Below the pieces are notes generated by a model. That model saw only the letters and a program-made list of their open reading frames with translations. It did no database searches and was not told where the DNA came from. This document shows positions 35,489-48,500 of a stretch of 64,000 bases of DNA, in pieces. The number at the start of each line of letters is the position of its first letter. The first letter of the stretch is position 1. The translations under genes and the position numbers were made by a program. The stretch is from Uloborus plumipes. Taxonomy: Eukaryota > Arthropoda > Arachnida > Araneae > Uloboridae. The stretch lies in assembly GCA_038373865.1 (NCBI GenBank), contig JAXGGA010003010.1:1-64000 (forward strand). Direction: 5' to 3'.

Positions 35489-37096
35489 GAGCTAATATTT
35501 AGAAAAGTGCCAATTTGAGTCCCAAGGGAATTTTCACTAGTATTTCAATAACTAGTTAAAAAAATAATTTTCCCCAGAAAGAAGATAAGATTCTACTTTC
35601 ATTTCATCTAATAACATCAGAAAAAAATAATTTTTTTCTTCAGAAAATATTGTTTTTATACATCAAAAATCAGATCGGTAACGTGTCCCAAGTAGCAAAG
35701 CTTAGCATACAAACAGGTCATGCGCACTTTCTAACTTCCCAAAAAAACGCACTTGCACAAAAAACGATTCTATTTTTACCCCTTTGTTAATAATTTACTT
35801 CATTTTTGTTTCAATCGATTTCTGATTTTCTAGCCGATGCGAAATAAGCGTGTCCCAAGTTCCGCCGTCAGAGTGGTAACAATAACTTCCGATCTATGTT
35901 TAGGCCCCCAAAATCATTTCCTGCACCTATACCACGTGATACTGAGTACCTGGTGGGATGTTTTATCGAATCGTAATTAAAATTTTGCATTTCTGCATCT
36001 AAAATTGTAGGTAAGATTTTTTAAAGTGATTTTATAAAATGTGTGTCATTTGAGTCATCAGATCGGTAACACGCTCTAAGATGCGCAGTTTTTATTATTT
36101 TAAAAATTATTTTATATATAAGTATAGTCCTTTATTACAAGTGAAAAAACCACGTGTTTGATTTTGGTTTAGTGCAATCGACTCGGAAATAAAAAAAAAA
36201 CTTTGTCAGTTTGTCAGATCGGTAACAGTCAGAGCGGTAACATTGAAAATCAGCGAATATGTTACAGAACTAACTCACACGTTTCAGAATTATAAAAAGC
36301 AAAAATAATAGGTTTTAGCCGTATATATTAAATATTTTTGTTCTTAAAAATGAAAAGCAATGAGTTTCAGTACAATTGCTTCATTTGTGGTTTGTATGAC
36401 CTAACAATAGAAGTTTGTAAAATAAGAAAAATTGACACTGCAGAAATTAAGTTAATTAATTATTATTATTTTATTTATTTATTTTTTGGTGCTTCAATTT
36501 CTCATAACTTCGCTAAATAACTAGATAATAACTAGCATGCTAAATTTGAATTTCTGATCAAGAAATTAAATTTCCTGTAACTAATTAAAGAAAAGCAAGC
36601 AGCAGAGTTGTGTGTTGCAAAAGTTGAAGTTGTGTGTTGTTTCAAAACAAAACATATGTTTTATGAGCTTGGATTTGGTAATCTCATAATTTATTTTATC
36701 TAAAAATCTTATCGCTCATTTTTATTATCAAGAAATGCTTTTTTATAATGAAATTTTTTTTTAGCCTAATATATATATTTTAATATAATTATCTTAATTC
36801 TATGTTAAAAATACAAGGAAATGATATCATATTTAGAGATGCCAACGAAGACTGAAAGCATAAACTCAAATATGTAGCTCATATTAACATCAGATCTGTA
36901 ACATTCATCAGATCTGTAACGGCTTAAAAGTGAGTAATCTAAGGAGGGGGTAAATAACTTCCTTGACCTCCCCCCTTTTATTTTCTTGCATTTAGACCCA
37001 ATTTAGATTTAAAATCCAATATTAGTTTTTTTCTGCAAAAATTTTTTTTTTCAGAAAACTCCAACTTCAAATTGGCACTTTTCTAAATATTGGCTC
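35489..37096 (-). mobile_element. 1.61-kb TIR element 'GAGCYAATATTTAG', copy B (4-bp TSD)
   Basis: The same termini as copy A, and the full interior is present in reverse complement, including all the GTTAC.GATCTGA words. GTGT flanks both ends (35485-35488 and 37097-37100), a different 4-mer from copy A, so these are independent insertions each with a 4-bp duplication. The high identity to copy A suggests recent amplification. The plus-strand 60-codon frame at 36338 is incidental. Confidence 0.85.
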
Positions 37097-37100
37097 GTGT

Positions 37101-38175
37101 ATAAAACCTATCACCACGTGTAATTGTGGTACCTATTTTTCTTGGTTTCAGTTAGATGGCTTATTAGGACTTTATCGGTTTCTTGTAACAGATCAAAGTT
37201 AAAATCAAATCGTTTTACGAATCAAGATATTACTTCAAAACATCACGTAATCCACTTTTCTAACTACAATAATCACATGAATATTTCACAATTACAAATT
37301 TATTCGGATGTTCGTGACGTAGAGAAAATCAATCTGATTACTCCACTGCAATCGGCTTACAGAAAGCTGATTTGGTGAAATACATTTATGATACTAAATG
37401 CATTATATTATATTGAGGAAAATAGTACTGTAATATCACGAATTGAACATTTGACCGCAAACGAAATTTCTCAATTTATGGAGAGCACAAATCATCTTAA
37501 ATGATAAATGGGAAGCAAATTCAGAATTCAATTTGAAAATTTTTAGGTAGTAGAGAAAGTGGTGGTAATATGAAACAAAAAAAAACTAAAAGCCAAACTT
37601 TGTTTTTAATGGATATTCTACACTTTAAAAATGCATTGTCAGTTTTGGTAAAAAAAATGGAATTAAATTATATTACTACAATTACGACAAGTTTTGAAAT
37701 TAAACTAAGTTTGAATTCGTTCTATTTTTATAGCACTCTCATTTTCGTCAAGCTTAGAACGAACATTACATTTTCGTGCTGTTGTGATTTAAAATGAACC
37801 TTTAAAAGAAAAATAAAGGAAGCAAATTTAAAATAAACCTTTATGTATATAAAACCCTATATTTATTCTAGATTCAACAATAATAATAATAATAATAATC
37901 TGCTTCAAAATGAGTTGTGGGAAGAAAAGAAAACTTCAATAAGAAAGTATTCGATAGTACTGCTTGAGTCCTCGGCGAGTGCCAAAATGTGGTCCAGCTG
38001 ACAAGTATCGGTTCGCATTAAAATTTGGTCAATAAATGGGGATTTTAACCCGTACTTGTTAAAAAATACATGGTTCTCCTTATAAGCAAAAAAATTGTAT
38101 ACGTAGACGCTATTTTTTACTTTGATTTTTCTCTTACATTTTATTGTACCTAAATATAGTTTTTTTTCTAACATA
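37101..38175. other. No gene seen
   Basis: AT-rich with a short (AAT)n run at 37880-37900. The frames at 37124-37378, 37570-37797 and 37905-38174 have no recognisable domain. Confidence 0.5.
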
Positions 38176-38179
38176 TTAA

Positions 38180-38518
38180 CCGCTTTCCTGATTATCCCGA
38201 GTTATCTCGGGCTCGTATGAGTTGCAGGTAATTATTATCCCGGGAAAACTCGGGTGAAACTAAATGATTGTACATTGATAAAAAAATTTAAAATTCAACT
38301 TAAAACTTACATATTTTGTTTGTTTCATTTCCTTGTATTTAAAAATCAAATTAAAAGAATGATTTTTCGGCAATATTTTTGAAAAAAATTAGTATGAGAA
38401 GTGGTTAATACTAATTGAAATAATTTCTTATTTTTACATTTAAACCTTGTTGAAGAAAATCACAACAAAAATCATTCGGTTAGTTTTTGTAACAATCCTT
38501 GTATTGCGAGCAAAAAGG
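38180..38518. mobile_element. Possible piggyBac-like MITE (TTAA-flanked)
   Basis: TTAA (38176-38179) then CCGCTTTCCTG; the other end read inward is TTAA then CCTTTTTGCTCG. TTAA flanks both sides, but the TIR match is weak. CCCGAGTTATCTCGGG forms a hairpin near the left end. Confidence 0.35.
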
Positions 38519-38522
38519 TTAA

Positions 38523-41500
38523 AAAAAGAAGAATGAGTGAAAACCTTCACCGACCACCGTACTGTTTTCAGAAACTTGAAGCGGTCCATGGATAAAAAAT
38601 TGTGTTAGCATTTTCCTTAAGAAACATAACTGAAAAGAACAAAACTAAAGTAAAATACATTCGTGATCTTACACGTACTAGTGTATACAAAGTATTCTTT
38701 ACAATATTCCATTAATAAAACTAACTCCGAAGAAATCTATTAATTTCAACCTGCGTTTAATTTATAAACTTAAACAGACGCGCACTCTTTTGTTGCAGTA
38801 TTTGATTTCTCATTCCTAAAACGAGTTACACAAACGAAGATGAATTTCTGAGTGCATAAGTTATTCAAAGTCGCACTCAAAAGCGACAATTGAATTTATG
38901 ATAAGCAATGAAGTAGACTAGACTTTTACATTTCGAGTTAAAACAAATAGTTCTGAAACTTTCAGAGTATAAAATGCTCTTGAGGAATACTTTCGAGGAT
39001 AAAGTGGGACGTTTAATGAATTCAAACGGTATTCTGTATGTTGGTAGGAAGTAATCAGTTCATTAGTTAGACGGAATTTGAAAATAATTTTGGATCGGAT
39101 ATGGGCCATTATCGGGAAAGTAAATTGCGTACGAAAGTAAAATTTTCTTTCGTAATTTCTAATTTCACTCAACGTTTGAACTGAAGGGATTTTCGATCCC
39201 TTTTTTTAAATTGAAATAGTAATATTTATGGAACACAAAAGTATAAGAATGTGAAGGTAATAATTATATTATTACTTTTTTTTTAAAGAAACCCAAATAC
39301 CCATGGTTTTGTAGTGGCGTTTTTTTTAATTATTTTTTTCTGAATGCTTGAGGATTTTTCGCTCAATGATTGCATTTTTAAATTTCTTTTTAAAGCTTGA
39401 TTTTTTCCATTTTGAATTTCAATGTTCTATACTAGAGCTGGGGAATCTTTTGACCACTGGAGGCCACATTTGATTTAAGCTGTAGTAACGGAAGCCTTAT
39501 TAGTTGAAAAACATTTAATTGCTACTTCTAGAAATGCATTATTGTTTTCTTTTTATTTTCGTAAATCTATTTGCCTATTTGCTTTTAGCAAATAATTTAC
39601 TATATCACGAAAAAAAAATTGTATTATACTAGAAAGCAACTTATCTTGACACTGAACGTCACTACGGGCGGAGCCAATAAGAGCTCACAAGCAGTCAGCA
39701 ATCTCCTCTAATTCGCTAAGTAGGCTGTGACGTTTTATCTAGCTCGTTTTTCATAGGCTAACGTCACGCAAACGTCATGCTGACGTAACAATGTTTTTGT
39801 CAAGAAAGGTTATAGTGTAGTATAGTACCTTGTTACAGCATTACTCTTTAATGATCTTTGTTATAAATCTCTACGTATACCACTTCAAATAAAATTATAT
39901 ACTTTAAAAATAAAACAAAATAATTGTAACGTGTTTTAAAAAACTAAAATAAGGCAAAAGTACTCGAAACAATTTTAAAGTTTGATGGAAAATTGAAGTG
40001 GGATACTTGTTTTAATTTCTTGCTGAAAAATAATAGAGTGTTTCAGTCAAAGTTATAAATTTATTGTCTAAATAAGTAATTAACGGTTGCAAAAATATGG
40101 ATCTTGCTGTTGAACTGGGACACGTTGTACATTTCAACTGGAGCAGTTAAGTCGTTGTTTATCTGTTATGAATCAAAGGTTAGATTGTTACACCTGCAAA
40201 TTGCTTTTACATTATCTCTACTGAATGGTCCTAAAATCTTTAATACCTCCTTCACCCTTTTTACCTTAAATATAGTGTTTTCAAAAAGATTCATCAGTCT
40301 TTTTGTGCATAATAAACATAAATACAAAGTATGTAGAAACAAAGGCAATCTTCATTAGACTATTACTGTTGCTTTTATAATTAATCATATTAAATGTCTT
40401 GCTGCAAATAACTATCTTTACGTCACTTTTACCATCATATGGAATATATAATCGCAACGTAAATTAATATTTAAAGTTTTCTAAATGAAACATGATCAGT
40501 TTTTTTTCTGAGATTTCTTGTTTGTTATGATAGAGTTGCTCTCTTATGACTTTCAGAAAAATATCAGTTAATATTATATTTTCTTGAGTTATCTGCATGA
40601 TTATATTTTAAGACTTATGGATTCTTATACGTCGATGCGACAATTTTAAATCTTTCATAATGATCAAGGCTAAGTGAATGAATCCCAATCTTCAAAGCTG
40701 TCGTTAAATATGCTTTTCTATTGCGTTCCTTATAATCCCTCAATGCTTTACTTAACTCTGAATAGCCGAAATACGGGTATGAATACTAGAGCAACTATTT
40801 TTATTGATAAAACTTTGATTTTCTAGATAAAATAATAGATCTGTCGTGGGGCATTTATATTTTCGGAAAGGGATTTTAAGTTACAATTTATTGTGAAATG
40901 TTAACTTTTTTTTAAACTGATTTTATAAAGCTTATTTTATGATTTTCCTTTCAGTAGCTTGAAATTTTCTTTTGAAAGCTGCTGAAATATTTCTGCATCT
41001 ATGAGTTTAATCTTTCTTTACCGCTAAAAATTTCGCTTTTATTGTCATTTAAACATCTCTTAATGTTAATGTACTACTGCTTGGAATATTTTGAAAAATA
41101 TTCTTATCAAGAGATATGAGATGAGGTCCTTTTTTTTCACTTTTGGAATTGGTTGAATTCAATTTACAGTTGGAAACACTCCAGCTGGAACGATGCATCT
41201 GAGATAAAACAGTTTCACGCCAAAGGCAGTTCTAACACTATGGCATATTTTTCTAGAGACTCATTTAATATTATTATGAAATCTCAAAAATAATTTTGCC
41301 ATGAGCACTGAAGTAGAAAGTTATTTTCCAAAGAGCAGAAAAACATCGTTGTTTTTTAGTTTGATACCGATGGCAATAAGAGCATTTTCTTCTCATTTTT
41401 CTAAAATAAAACTAAATAATAATAGAATTTAACCTACGATAACCTCAGAATGAAAAACAGTTTAAAAAGATTTGAAAGATTTGAATGTGTTTCCGACACA

Positions 41501-43853
41501 ATTAGTTTTTGCAACCAAGAATTTTTCGGTCGAGGTTTGAAGCATTGTTTTATTATTTTTTTTCTTTTGAAACGTTCTTCATTTTCTTTTGTATTTTACA
41601 TACTGTATAGTTATATACTCAAGTTTTCAACAAGTTATGATTTTACATACGAAGTCTGTCATTCAATTTTTTTTCTTGCTTATATTATACACACTAAAGC
41701 AGAAAATAAAGTAGAAATTACACCTTACTGAATGAAGTAATTATCAAATATAAGTTATGTATGAACCAAGAACTGTAATGTTAAAAAATATTAATTCCAT
41801 TACAAAGTTTTTAGAGTTAGAAAAAGTAAAAATCTCAAACTATTTTTTTTTTAAAGTCGCAATATGAAAATGAAAAGCATGCTAAAATAAATCATTTTTC
41901 TATGTTTGGTACATTAAATTTTAGAGTTAAAGGTGATTTAATGAACTATCATTTATAATCATTAGTATCTAACCGTTTGATGTAAGATTTTGTTTCAGAA
42001 ATATGCCAAAATATAGCAACTACAAAGCATATCTATTATTGAAATAAATGCGAAACAAAAGAAAAAAAGGGGTTTGGGGGGGGGATTTAGTATGGGCCCC
42101 ACATTATCTCTTTTACTTATATTCAATAATCGATGTTTTGTACCGCTCAAAAGAATGCTTGCGTGTACTAATGTACGATCGTTAGAAGCAGCACTTGAAA
42201 AACAAGAGCAAACGAGAGAAGCAAAATGAAAAACAATGCGACAAAAACTTGTCTACGAGAAGCTTAGCAATATACTGCCAAGTGGGTTACCAAATTATAA
42301 CATCATTTAATTCTGCTTTGAAACTAACACTGATTTGCCTGAAAAAGGGGTAACGATCTCCTTTAGAACATCCGAATGCAACTAAAAGGGAAGATGCAGA
42401 GCTAGACCCTACTCAAAGCCGACATGCAAAATTTTAATCTTCTACAGCGAACTGTTTTTGAGTTGTGCCAATACATACGTACATACATAAGTCACAAGAA
42501 AACCTGTAGTAGTTAACTCGGGGATTATCAAAATGGATGGTTCGGTTATCCATACATTCCCAGATACATATGCAAGTGCGAACAGGTACAAAAAAAACTA
42601 CTCAACATTCATTTGAAGGTGAACAAAATAGAATTTCAGGCCGAAAATTCAGGTAAATTTTTTTTCGTGATTACTATATTTCCCATGTTATATAAAACGA
42701 AGTAAAAACAATGTTCTTCAATATTTAAAATCAGATGATAGTATTTATTGATCCAAACTGATTTTTGAGAATCGTTTTTAAAAAAACGGCGATGGGTCAT
42801 GTAACTCGCTATCAACCAATCGCAAATCAAGCAACACGCCTCTTCAAAGTAAAATCAACAATGAATCTTGATTGCTTTAAACTATTCTTCAAACCACTGC
42901 GATTCATTAATATGAACTAAATTATTTTTTAATCAAACAAATTTTTCTAACTACTCAGCCTGAAAGTCACGCTTCATTAACTTTCCAAATAATTCCCTTC
43001 TAAAGTAACTCTAATTAAAGTTTCAACTTTATGCATCTTAAGTGAAATGTTGACAGCTCATCAGGAGGGAGGCTATTGAATTCCATTTGAGTAATTTCCG
43101 AACCCAGAAGCGAAAGAACTTCAATGGCTGAACCGACTTTTATTTCTCGTAAATCAAGAGGGGAATGACCACATCAAATATCACTTACATTGCACTAATC
43201 GCATAAAAGATCTTTTCTGCCATTTGTACTCGCCAAATGCGGCGAAATATTATATCTTAAAAAGAGAAAGCCATCAGCGTCTAGACACCATGAAACTGCC
43301 AGATAACTTCAAATGCACCGATGAATAGCGTGATTGGGGGGGGGGGGTGGAACAAAGGAGCTGTACTCATCCTTTTTAGCACTGTTTTTACTTGTTTGCT
43401 CTTGTCCGTATCTTGCTTGTCTTTCCTATTAACGGGTGTTGTCGTCTAATGTACTGGGTGCTTGAACCTTACAGAGCGAGATAAAATGTATTACTTAAGA
43501 CATTTTCATTATTAGAGAAAAGGGGAATAAATATGCTTGATGTTTTTTTTAACTATCATGATTAAATGAAGAGGTAACATCTCTGTTAATAAAATAAAAG
43601 CTTATACGCTAGATTTGGTCTTTTTAGAACATCCGGTGCGTTTTTATTAGAGGAAAATTCAGGCTGTGTTTCATCTCAGAGATTTTTGGTTCCTTACATG
43701 GACTAATTCGAAGTGTTAGAATATTTCGATTAAATGAGAATTTACATAGAGTTCTGTTAATAAGCGTAGAATATTTCCTTTTCAAAAAAAAATATCTATA
43801 CACATTTGAAACAATTTTTAACCTACATAGCTCTTTAAAAATATATATAGTAA
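38523..43853. other. No gene seen; scattered repeat traces
   Basis: Long AT-rich stretch. Traces: a hAT-like opening phrase (GAGCTGGGGAATCTTTTGAC, 39436) without a matched end; a GC-richer patch with GACGT words (39640-39800); a LINE-like tail ending in CATACGTACATACATA (about 42475); G-runs at 42073 and 43337. Frames such as 38918-39172, 41450-41731 and 42636-42830 show no domain. Confidence 0.5.
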
Positions 43854-44516
43854 CTAGCTGACCCGGCCACGCGTTGCTGTGGCTAAGGTATGGGTTAAAC
43901 TATAATGTTTCAATAGAAACGAAAAACGTTATTACCGTAATAGAGATCAACTTTATATAAATATGAATTTGAGGTCAAAATATGAAAACAATCGAACAGA
44001 AATTTTCTAAGTTTGCTAGAAACAAAAATCAACAAAAAATGTAGCATTTTAGTACTTAGAAATATTATATTCAAGCTTGTAACAATTGCGTTAATTAAAA
44101 ATTTGCTAATTGCTATTGTAATATTTTAATTTTTAATGTAACATTTTATTTTTTAATAATGTAGGTAGGGTAGATAATTAACCAATATTATTTGTTATTT
44201 TTTGAATAATAAGCATTTTTAATTTCAGTTTAACTCAACACTAATCGGTGCACAATATTCTTTGTTAATCTGTCTCTTGAAAACAAAAATAAATTGGACG
44301 GTTTTCCCACACAGGAGCAAGCGACCTATAGTTGTCCATGGGAAAAACATCGATTTTCTAAATCTAAACCGCAAATTGACATTGTTTGTCCTTGGGACTT
44401 ATTAATGGACATGGCGAAAGCTAAACGAATGGGAAACTGTAGCCTTTTGAAGGGTATTGAAGATTCTGACGGTGTCATTGGGATACGTGGCAACAGAACT
44501 ACACCTAATGTAGCTA
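43854..44516 (-). mobile_element. 3' fragment of an autonomous Helitron
   Basis: The minus strand carries the C-terminal end of a Helitron helicase gene (44230-44516), then about 375 bp of AT-rich sequence. It ends in a hairpin GCCAC-AGCAACGC-GTGGC, CCGGGTCAG and CTAG (43854-43857), followed by T. Hairpin plus CTAG is the standard Helitron 3' terminus. The 5' side is cut off at the point where a pogo-like MITE inserted (44525), and no helicase sequence is recognisable beyond that MITE. Confidence 0.8.
44230..44516 (-). pseudogene. Helitron PIF1-like helicase, C-terminal end
   Basis: One frame reads [50 protein letters not shown], then a stop in place of the expected Tyr, then VACSCVGKPSNLFLF, and finishes SLVLS-stop. 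This is the hallmark end of Helitron helicases: the 'RLQFP.RLAFAMTINKSQGQ' and 'SHGQLYVACSRVGKP' motifs. It would normally unwind DNA during rolling-circle transposition. Only about 95 codons survive, with one internal stop, so it is dead. Confidence 0.88.
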
Positions 44517-44524
44517 AATTTATA

Positions 44525-45077
44525 CAGTGAACTCTCACTTCGGCCCAAGGGACCAACAGAAAATGGCGCATAACTGAGAGAGACGTATAAGTGAACAGGC
44601 CTATTTAAAGGACTCAAACGCAACATAGATTCCAATGAGAGAATGAATAAGCATGTTTCTATAGAAAAGGGACATATTACTACGGTTTGGCAATTATTAT
44701 AACGTAACTACAATGATAATGAAAAAACAAACTGTAGCATACCTAATTACAAAATGTTTCCTTTAAAACGATCCATAATAAATAATTGTCTCTCTTCGAA
44801 TTCTAGTTTGTACGGAAAAAAATGCCTTCCGTAAGCAATAAAGGCGAAAGATTAAAGAGGAAAGTGAAGAAAAATGCTTATTTTTTAGAGAAAATAAATT
44901 ATATTTTTGACGTTTCACGGAAAATTCGGCGCATAAGGGAAATATTCATCTTTCGAGCGACGCATAAACGAATGATACTATCATTATTTTGCTATGGAAT
45001 GTGCTCGGACCATTTAAAATCGTCGTATAAGTGAAAAAGGCGCATAAATGAGGCGGTGTATAAGTGAGAGTTCACTG
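44525..45077. mobile_element. pogo/Tigger-like MITE, copy 1 (553 bp)
   Basis: The ends CAGTGAACTCTCACTT are inverted, with TA on both sides. GCGCATAA/GTATAAGTGA words repeat inside both ends. Two more copies in the same orientation lie at 45296 and 50934. The TIR style and TA target fit pogo/Tigger elements (recalled). An internal frame starting MPSVSNKGERLKRKVKKN (44822) resembles the basic start of a Tigger transposase and may be a leftover of the autonomous parent (speculative). It disrupts the Helitron relic. Confidence 0.75.
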
Positions 45078-45295
45078 TATAATGTTTCATTTCCCAACTA
45101 TAGCATCTCCTTAGAAATCGTTTTTGTATTTCCGCTGTTAAGAGATGCCGATAAAACAACAGTGATAGAATTACATTACTTTGGTTGATTAAAGCATATC
45201 TTATGAAGAAATAATGGGTAAGAGTAAACAATCCCGCTTATCTATTGTAATAAATTTTTAATGTTAATGATATTTCAGTAGATTTTTTGCACGTA

Positions 45296-45853
45296 CAGTG
45301 AACTCTCACTTATGCGCCTGCCCAAGGGACCAACAGAAAAAGGCGCACAAGTGAGAGAGACGCATAAGTGAAAAGCCTATTAAAAAGTCTAAAATGCAAC
45401 ATAAGTTCTAATGAGAGCAAGAATAAGAATGTTTCTATAGAAAATGGTTAGATTACTACGGTTTGGCAACTACTGTAACCTAACTGCAATGATAAAGATA
45501 AAACAAAATTAGTAGCATACCTAATCACAAACTGGTCCCTTTAAAACGATCTATAATAGATATTTGTCCCTTTCCGAATTTCTGTCCAGGTATAAAAATT
45601 GCCTTCCGTGAGCAATAAAAACGAAAGATTAAAGAGGAAAGTGAAGAAACATGCTCATTTTGTAGGAAAATAAATTAAATTGTTTGCAACCTACAAAAAA
45701 TTCGGCGCATAAGTGAAATATTTATCTTTAGAGCGGCGCATAAACAAATGAAATTATCATTATATTACTATGGAATGTGCAGGGATCACTGAAAATCTTC
45801 GTCTAAGTGAAAAAGGCGCATAAATGAGGCGGTGCATAAGTAAGAGTTCGCTG
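45296..45853. mobile_element. pogo/Tigger-like MITE, copy 2 (558 bp)
   Basis: The left end is CAGTGAACTCTCACTTATGC and the right end is the inverted form with one change (CAGCGAACTCTTACTTATGC). TA flanks both sides. It is colinear with copy 1, including the GCCTTCCGTRAGCAATAAA block, although that frame is broken here. It lies only 218 bp from copy 1. Confidence 0.78.
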
Positions 45854-45855
45854 TA

Positions 45856-46895
45856 GTTTATTATAAAAGTTGAATGAATTCCGTTCGTTTTAAAAGAAAA
45901 GTAATAACAGTTCCGTGTTATGATATCAACTTTACTTCAACATACTAAGTGATAAACGAAAAAAAAAGTTTTGAAATCACTGCATTTGAAAATCTAAATA
46001 TCTTGCTATCTGACAATAGTTGACAACAAAACGAAAACTAATTAATCATCCGAAAGTAAACAAAACCGAGAAGCAAAGCAAGATTTTCTACCATCAAGGT
46101 TATTTTCGAAAAAAAGAGGTCATTTTATTCTTTTCATTATACTGAAACATTTCATCCCGCCGTCCACTTTAATGTTTTGACTGCTGAAACTTTCTTCGGA
46201 TGGTCCACTTGGCTAGAGTTCAAACTTTTCGGTGGTTCCGTTGCCAAGTGTACTCTAGTTTCGGAAGTAGATATTCATAACTTGAAATAATGAACATTTT
46301 CTCTCGTGGAACGAAATCAAGTCTATTAGGTTTTGAAAGAAATGATTTTTCCAATTGATGTTCCTTTTGTAGCATTATATCTAAAATCTTTTTTCTGTAG
46401 TCAAAGCAAGAAAGACGTTCAGGGTTGCGTTTTTACTATCATTACTAATGTTTTGACCACTCAGCAGTTCTTTTGAAAATGTCCATTTATATTTTTGAGA
46501 AGCAGGGTTTTAAACATAAAGTTTTTTTTTTTTTTCAAGTAGGCACCAATACAAAATATGTTACCTAAATCGTTTACTCAAAAACAAACCAGGAGAATGA
46601 AAAAAACCACTCAACTTTGAACCGGCGTATGTTTTTAGTAAAAGTAATCATTATTAAACAATGTGAAAAAGATTAAAAAAATACTCAAGTTTTAATCAAT
46701 AGTACTCCAAATATATCACGTGTTCACCGTTGGCAGTCTGATGACGTCAAGACGATAGCTACTTTTTGTTTCTCCAAGCCAGTTTAAAGTGAGTTATACT
46801 ATCACAACTTTGCAGGAGAGCATAAAAACGTTTGTCATACAAAGATTAAGACTTGTGCTCTTATAACGCAGATAAACAAATAGCTATGAAGTTAC
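45856..46895. other. No gene seen
   Basis: AT-rich. No frame of note and no repeat recognised. Confidence 0.5.
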
Positions 46896-46899
46896 TTAA

Positions 46900-48278
46900 C
46901 CCCTTCGGCCCTGGCATTCTATTATTAGAACAAATCTTCATAATGCTCTACATTCTTCCTTTTTAAGAATTTTAACTTCAAAATCCAGCGGATTACTCAT
47001 AATACATGTAAGAATTCATAAATGGTACCATTTTTGCTCAGCAGATTTCAGCATGTGTTCTGCAGAGAAGATAATGTCGGTTTCTCACCACTTGCAGCAA
47101 AAAGGTAAATGCAGCTTTTATTACTTCTCAAAATGCTATTATATGTAATTTCCTGTGCCTAATAAAAATTCCACTGCACCAAATAGACTCTTCATAACCA
47201 GTTTAGTACTTTTAATGAAAAAAATAACTGTAAATTTAATTGTTATTACGATTTTTACATCTGTTCTACTAATAGGACATCAGGCCTTGGAGCACACATG
47301 GCCCATTCTTCTTCATGTTCTATTAAGAGTATATAAGGTGCTTAGTAGTGCTAAAATCATGTTTTGTTTCAAAACAAAACACTACTTTCTGTTAAATTAT
47401 TGCCTCATGACTATAGTTTTTATATTTTAAGGAATTTATTGAATAAGTAGATGCATATTATTGTCTGTTTATATAAATTATGCACACTGAAATGCATATT
47501 TATTTGATTAGCCAATAGGCTCAGTAAAAAGTTGTCCTTGTTGGAAGCCATTCAGTGCCTAAATAGTCTGGATGATTCTGATTTAGAAGATGTGGACTTA
47601 GATGGGTCTGATGATGAATGGCAGCCATCAAATTATGGTTTGCCGCACTTGATACCTGATGAAGAGAAAGATTCCATTATTTCAGTATGGCTATAACTAA
47701 CTCTTGGTTAGAGTATAAACAAGATGCCTCTTCGTTAGGAATTACACTTAAAGATTAAATGGATTTGCTCGATTTCACGTTTGATGTAGCAGAAACGTTG
47801 GCATTCGCAAAACAAGCAACAGCCGCTACTAAACGTGGGAGGCCATCAGGAAATAGTCCTGCTGTACCACCAGCGAAGAAAAAATTAAACCCAGCTGTTA
47901 GAACCTGTGGAGATGTGAGGTATGATTAATAAATCACATGATTGAGAGAAGTTCGAAACAGCAGAGGTGCAAATTAGAAGGTTTCACCTATAAAACAACT
48001 TCTTATTATGAAAAATGTGAAGTGTATCATGTTTTCATGCGTAAAGGAATTGTTTCAAAAAAATTCACACCAAATAAGTGTAAATATACTTAGAAATAAA
48101 TGTTCTCTTTTTTATTTAATAACAGCCTGGTGTCCTACTATTAGAACACTTTTTAATTAGTTCCGTAATTGGTAGAATCTCATAATATTACATATTTAAC
48201 ATATTTACATGCATTATAGCATATATAACCACTCATTGATTTTTTATCTACCCAATTAAAAATTCAGGGCCGAAGGGG
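46900..48278 (+). mobile_element. Internally deleted piggyBac-like transposon (TTAA target)
   Basis: TTAA at 46896-46899 and 48279-48282 flanks a perfect 14-bp TIR, CCCCTTCGGCCCTG. Inside is a transposase gene that has lost its central catalytic part (47526-48093). The word CTATTATTAGAAC / CTACTATTAGAAC recurs near both ends (about 46918 and 48136). This is a clear intermediate between an autonomous element and a MITE. Confidence 0.9.
47526..48093 (+). pseudogene. piggyBac-like transposase remnant: N-terminus, C-terminus and Cys-rich end only
   Basis: Part 1 (47526-47696) is an acidic N-terminus, LLEAIQCLNSLDDSDLEDVD then DEWQPSNYG, ending at a stop. Part 2 (from 47696, another frame) reads NSWLEYKQDASSLG, stop, MDLLDFTFDVAETLAFAKQ, KRGRPSGN and RTCGDVRYD, matching the region after the last catalytic Asp of piggyBac transposases. 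Part 3 (47932-48093, another frame) is RCKLEGFTYKTTSYYEKCEV, a decayed Cys-rich zinc-binding tail with some Cys lost. The three catalytic aspartates lie in the missing middle. The deletion joins codons roughly 60 and 450 of a normal-length protein (estimate from family knowledge). Confidence 0.85.
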
Positions 48279-48282
48279 TTAA

Positions 48283-48500
48283 CGTGGAGCGAGATTCTAA
48301 GTACATTGCAATATAACCTAAAAATCGCCATTTTTGAACTTACGTTACTTTGGAACTGCATTATTTTAAACATTTTTCCTCCGCTATCAGAGAACAATAA
48401 ACAATCACATCACATTTTTGCTGTTATTTGGAAAAATTTCATGGCCCTTTATGCCCTGGGCGGTACTCAGAAATACCGCTTACATTAATTCAGGGGTATA
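48283..48500. other. No gene seen
   Basis: Short AT-rich spacer. The frame 48306-48488 has no domain. Confidence 0.4.

Noticed and set aside
39436..39800. hAT-like opening phrase GAGCTGGGGAATCTTTTGAC
   Set aside because: No matching inverted end or 8-bp duplication could be found.
44294..44530. 78-codon plus-strand frame
   Set aside because: Antisense to the Helitron helicase relic, whose motifs are clear on the minus strand.
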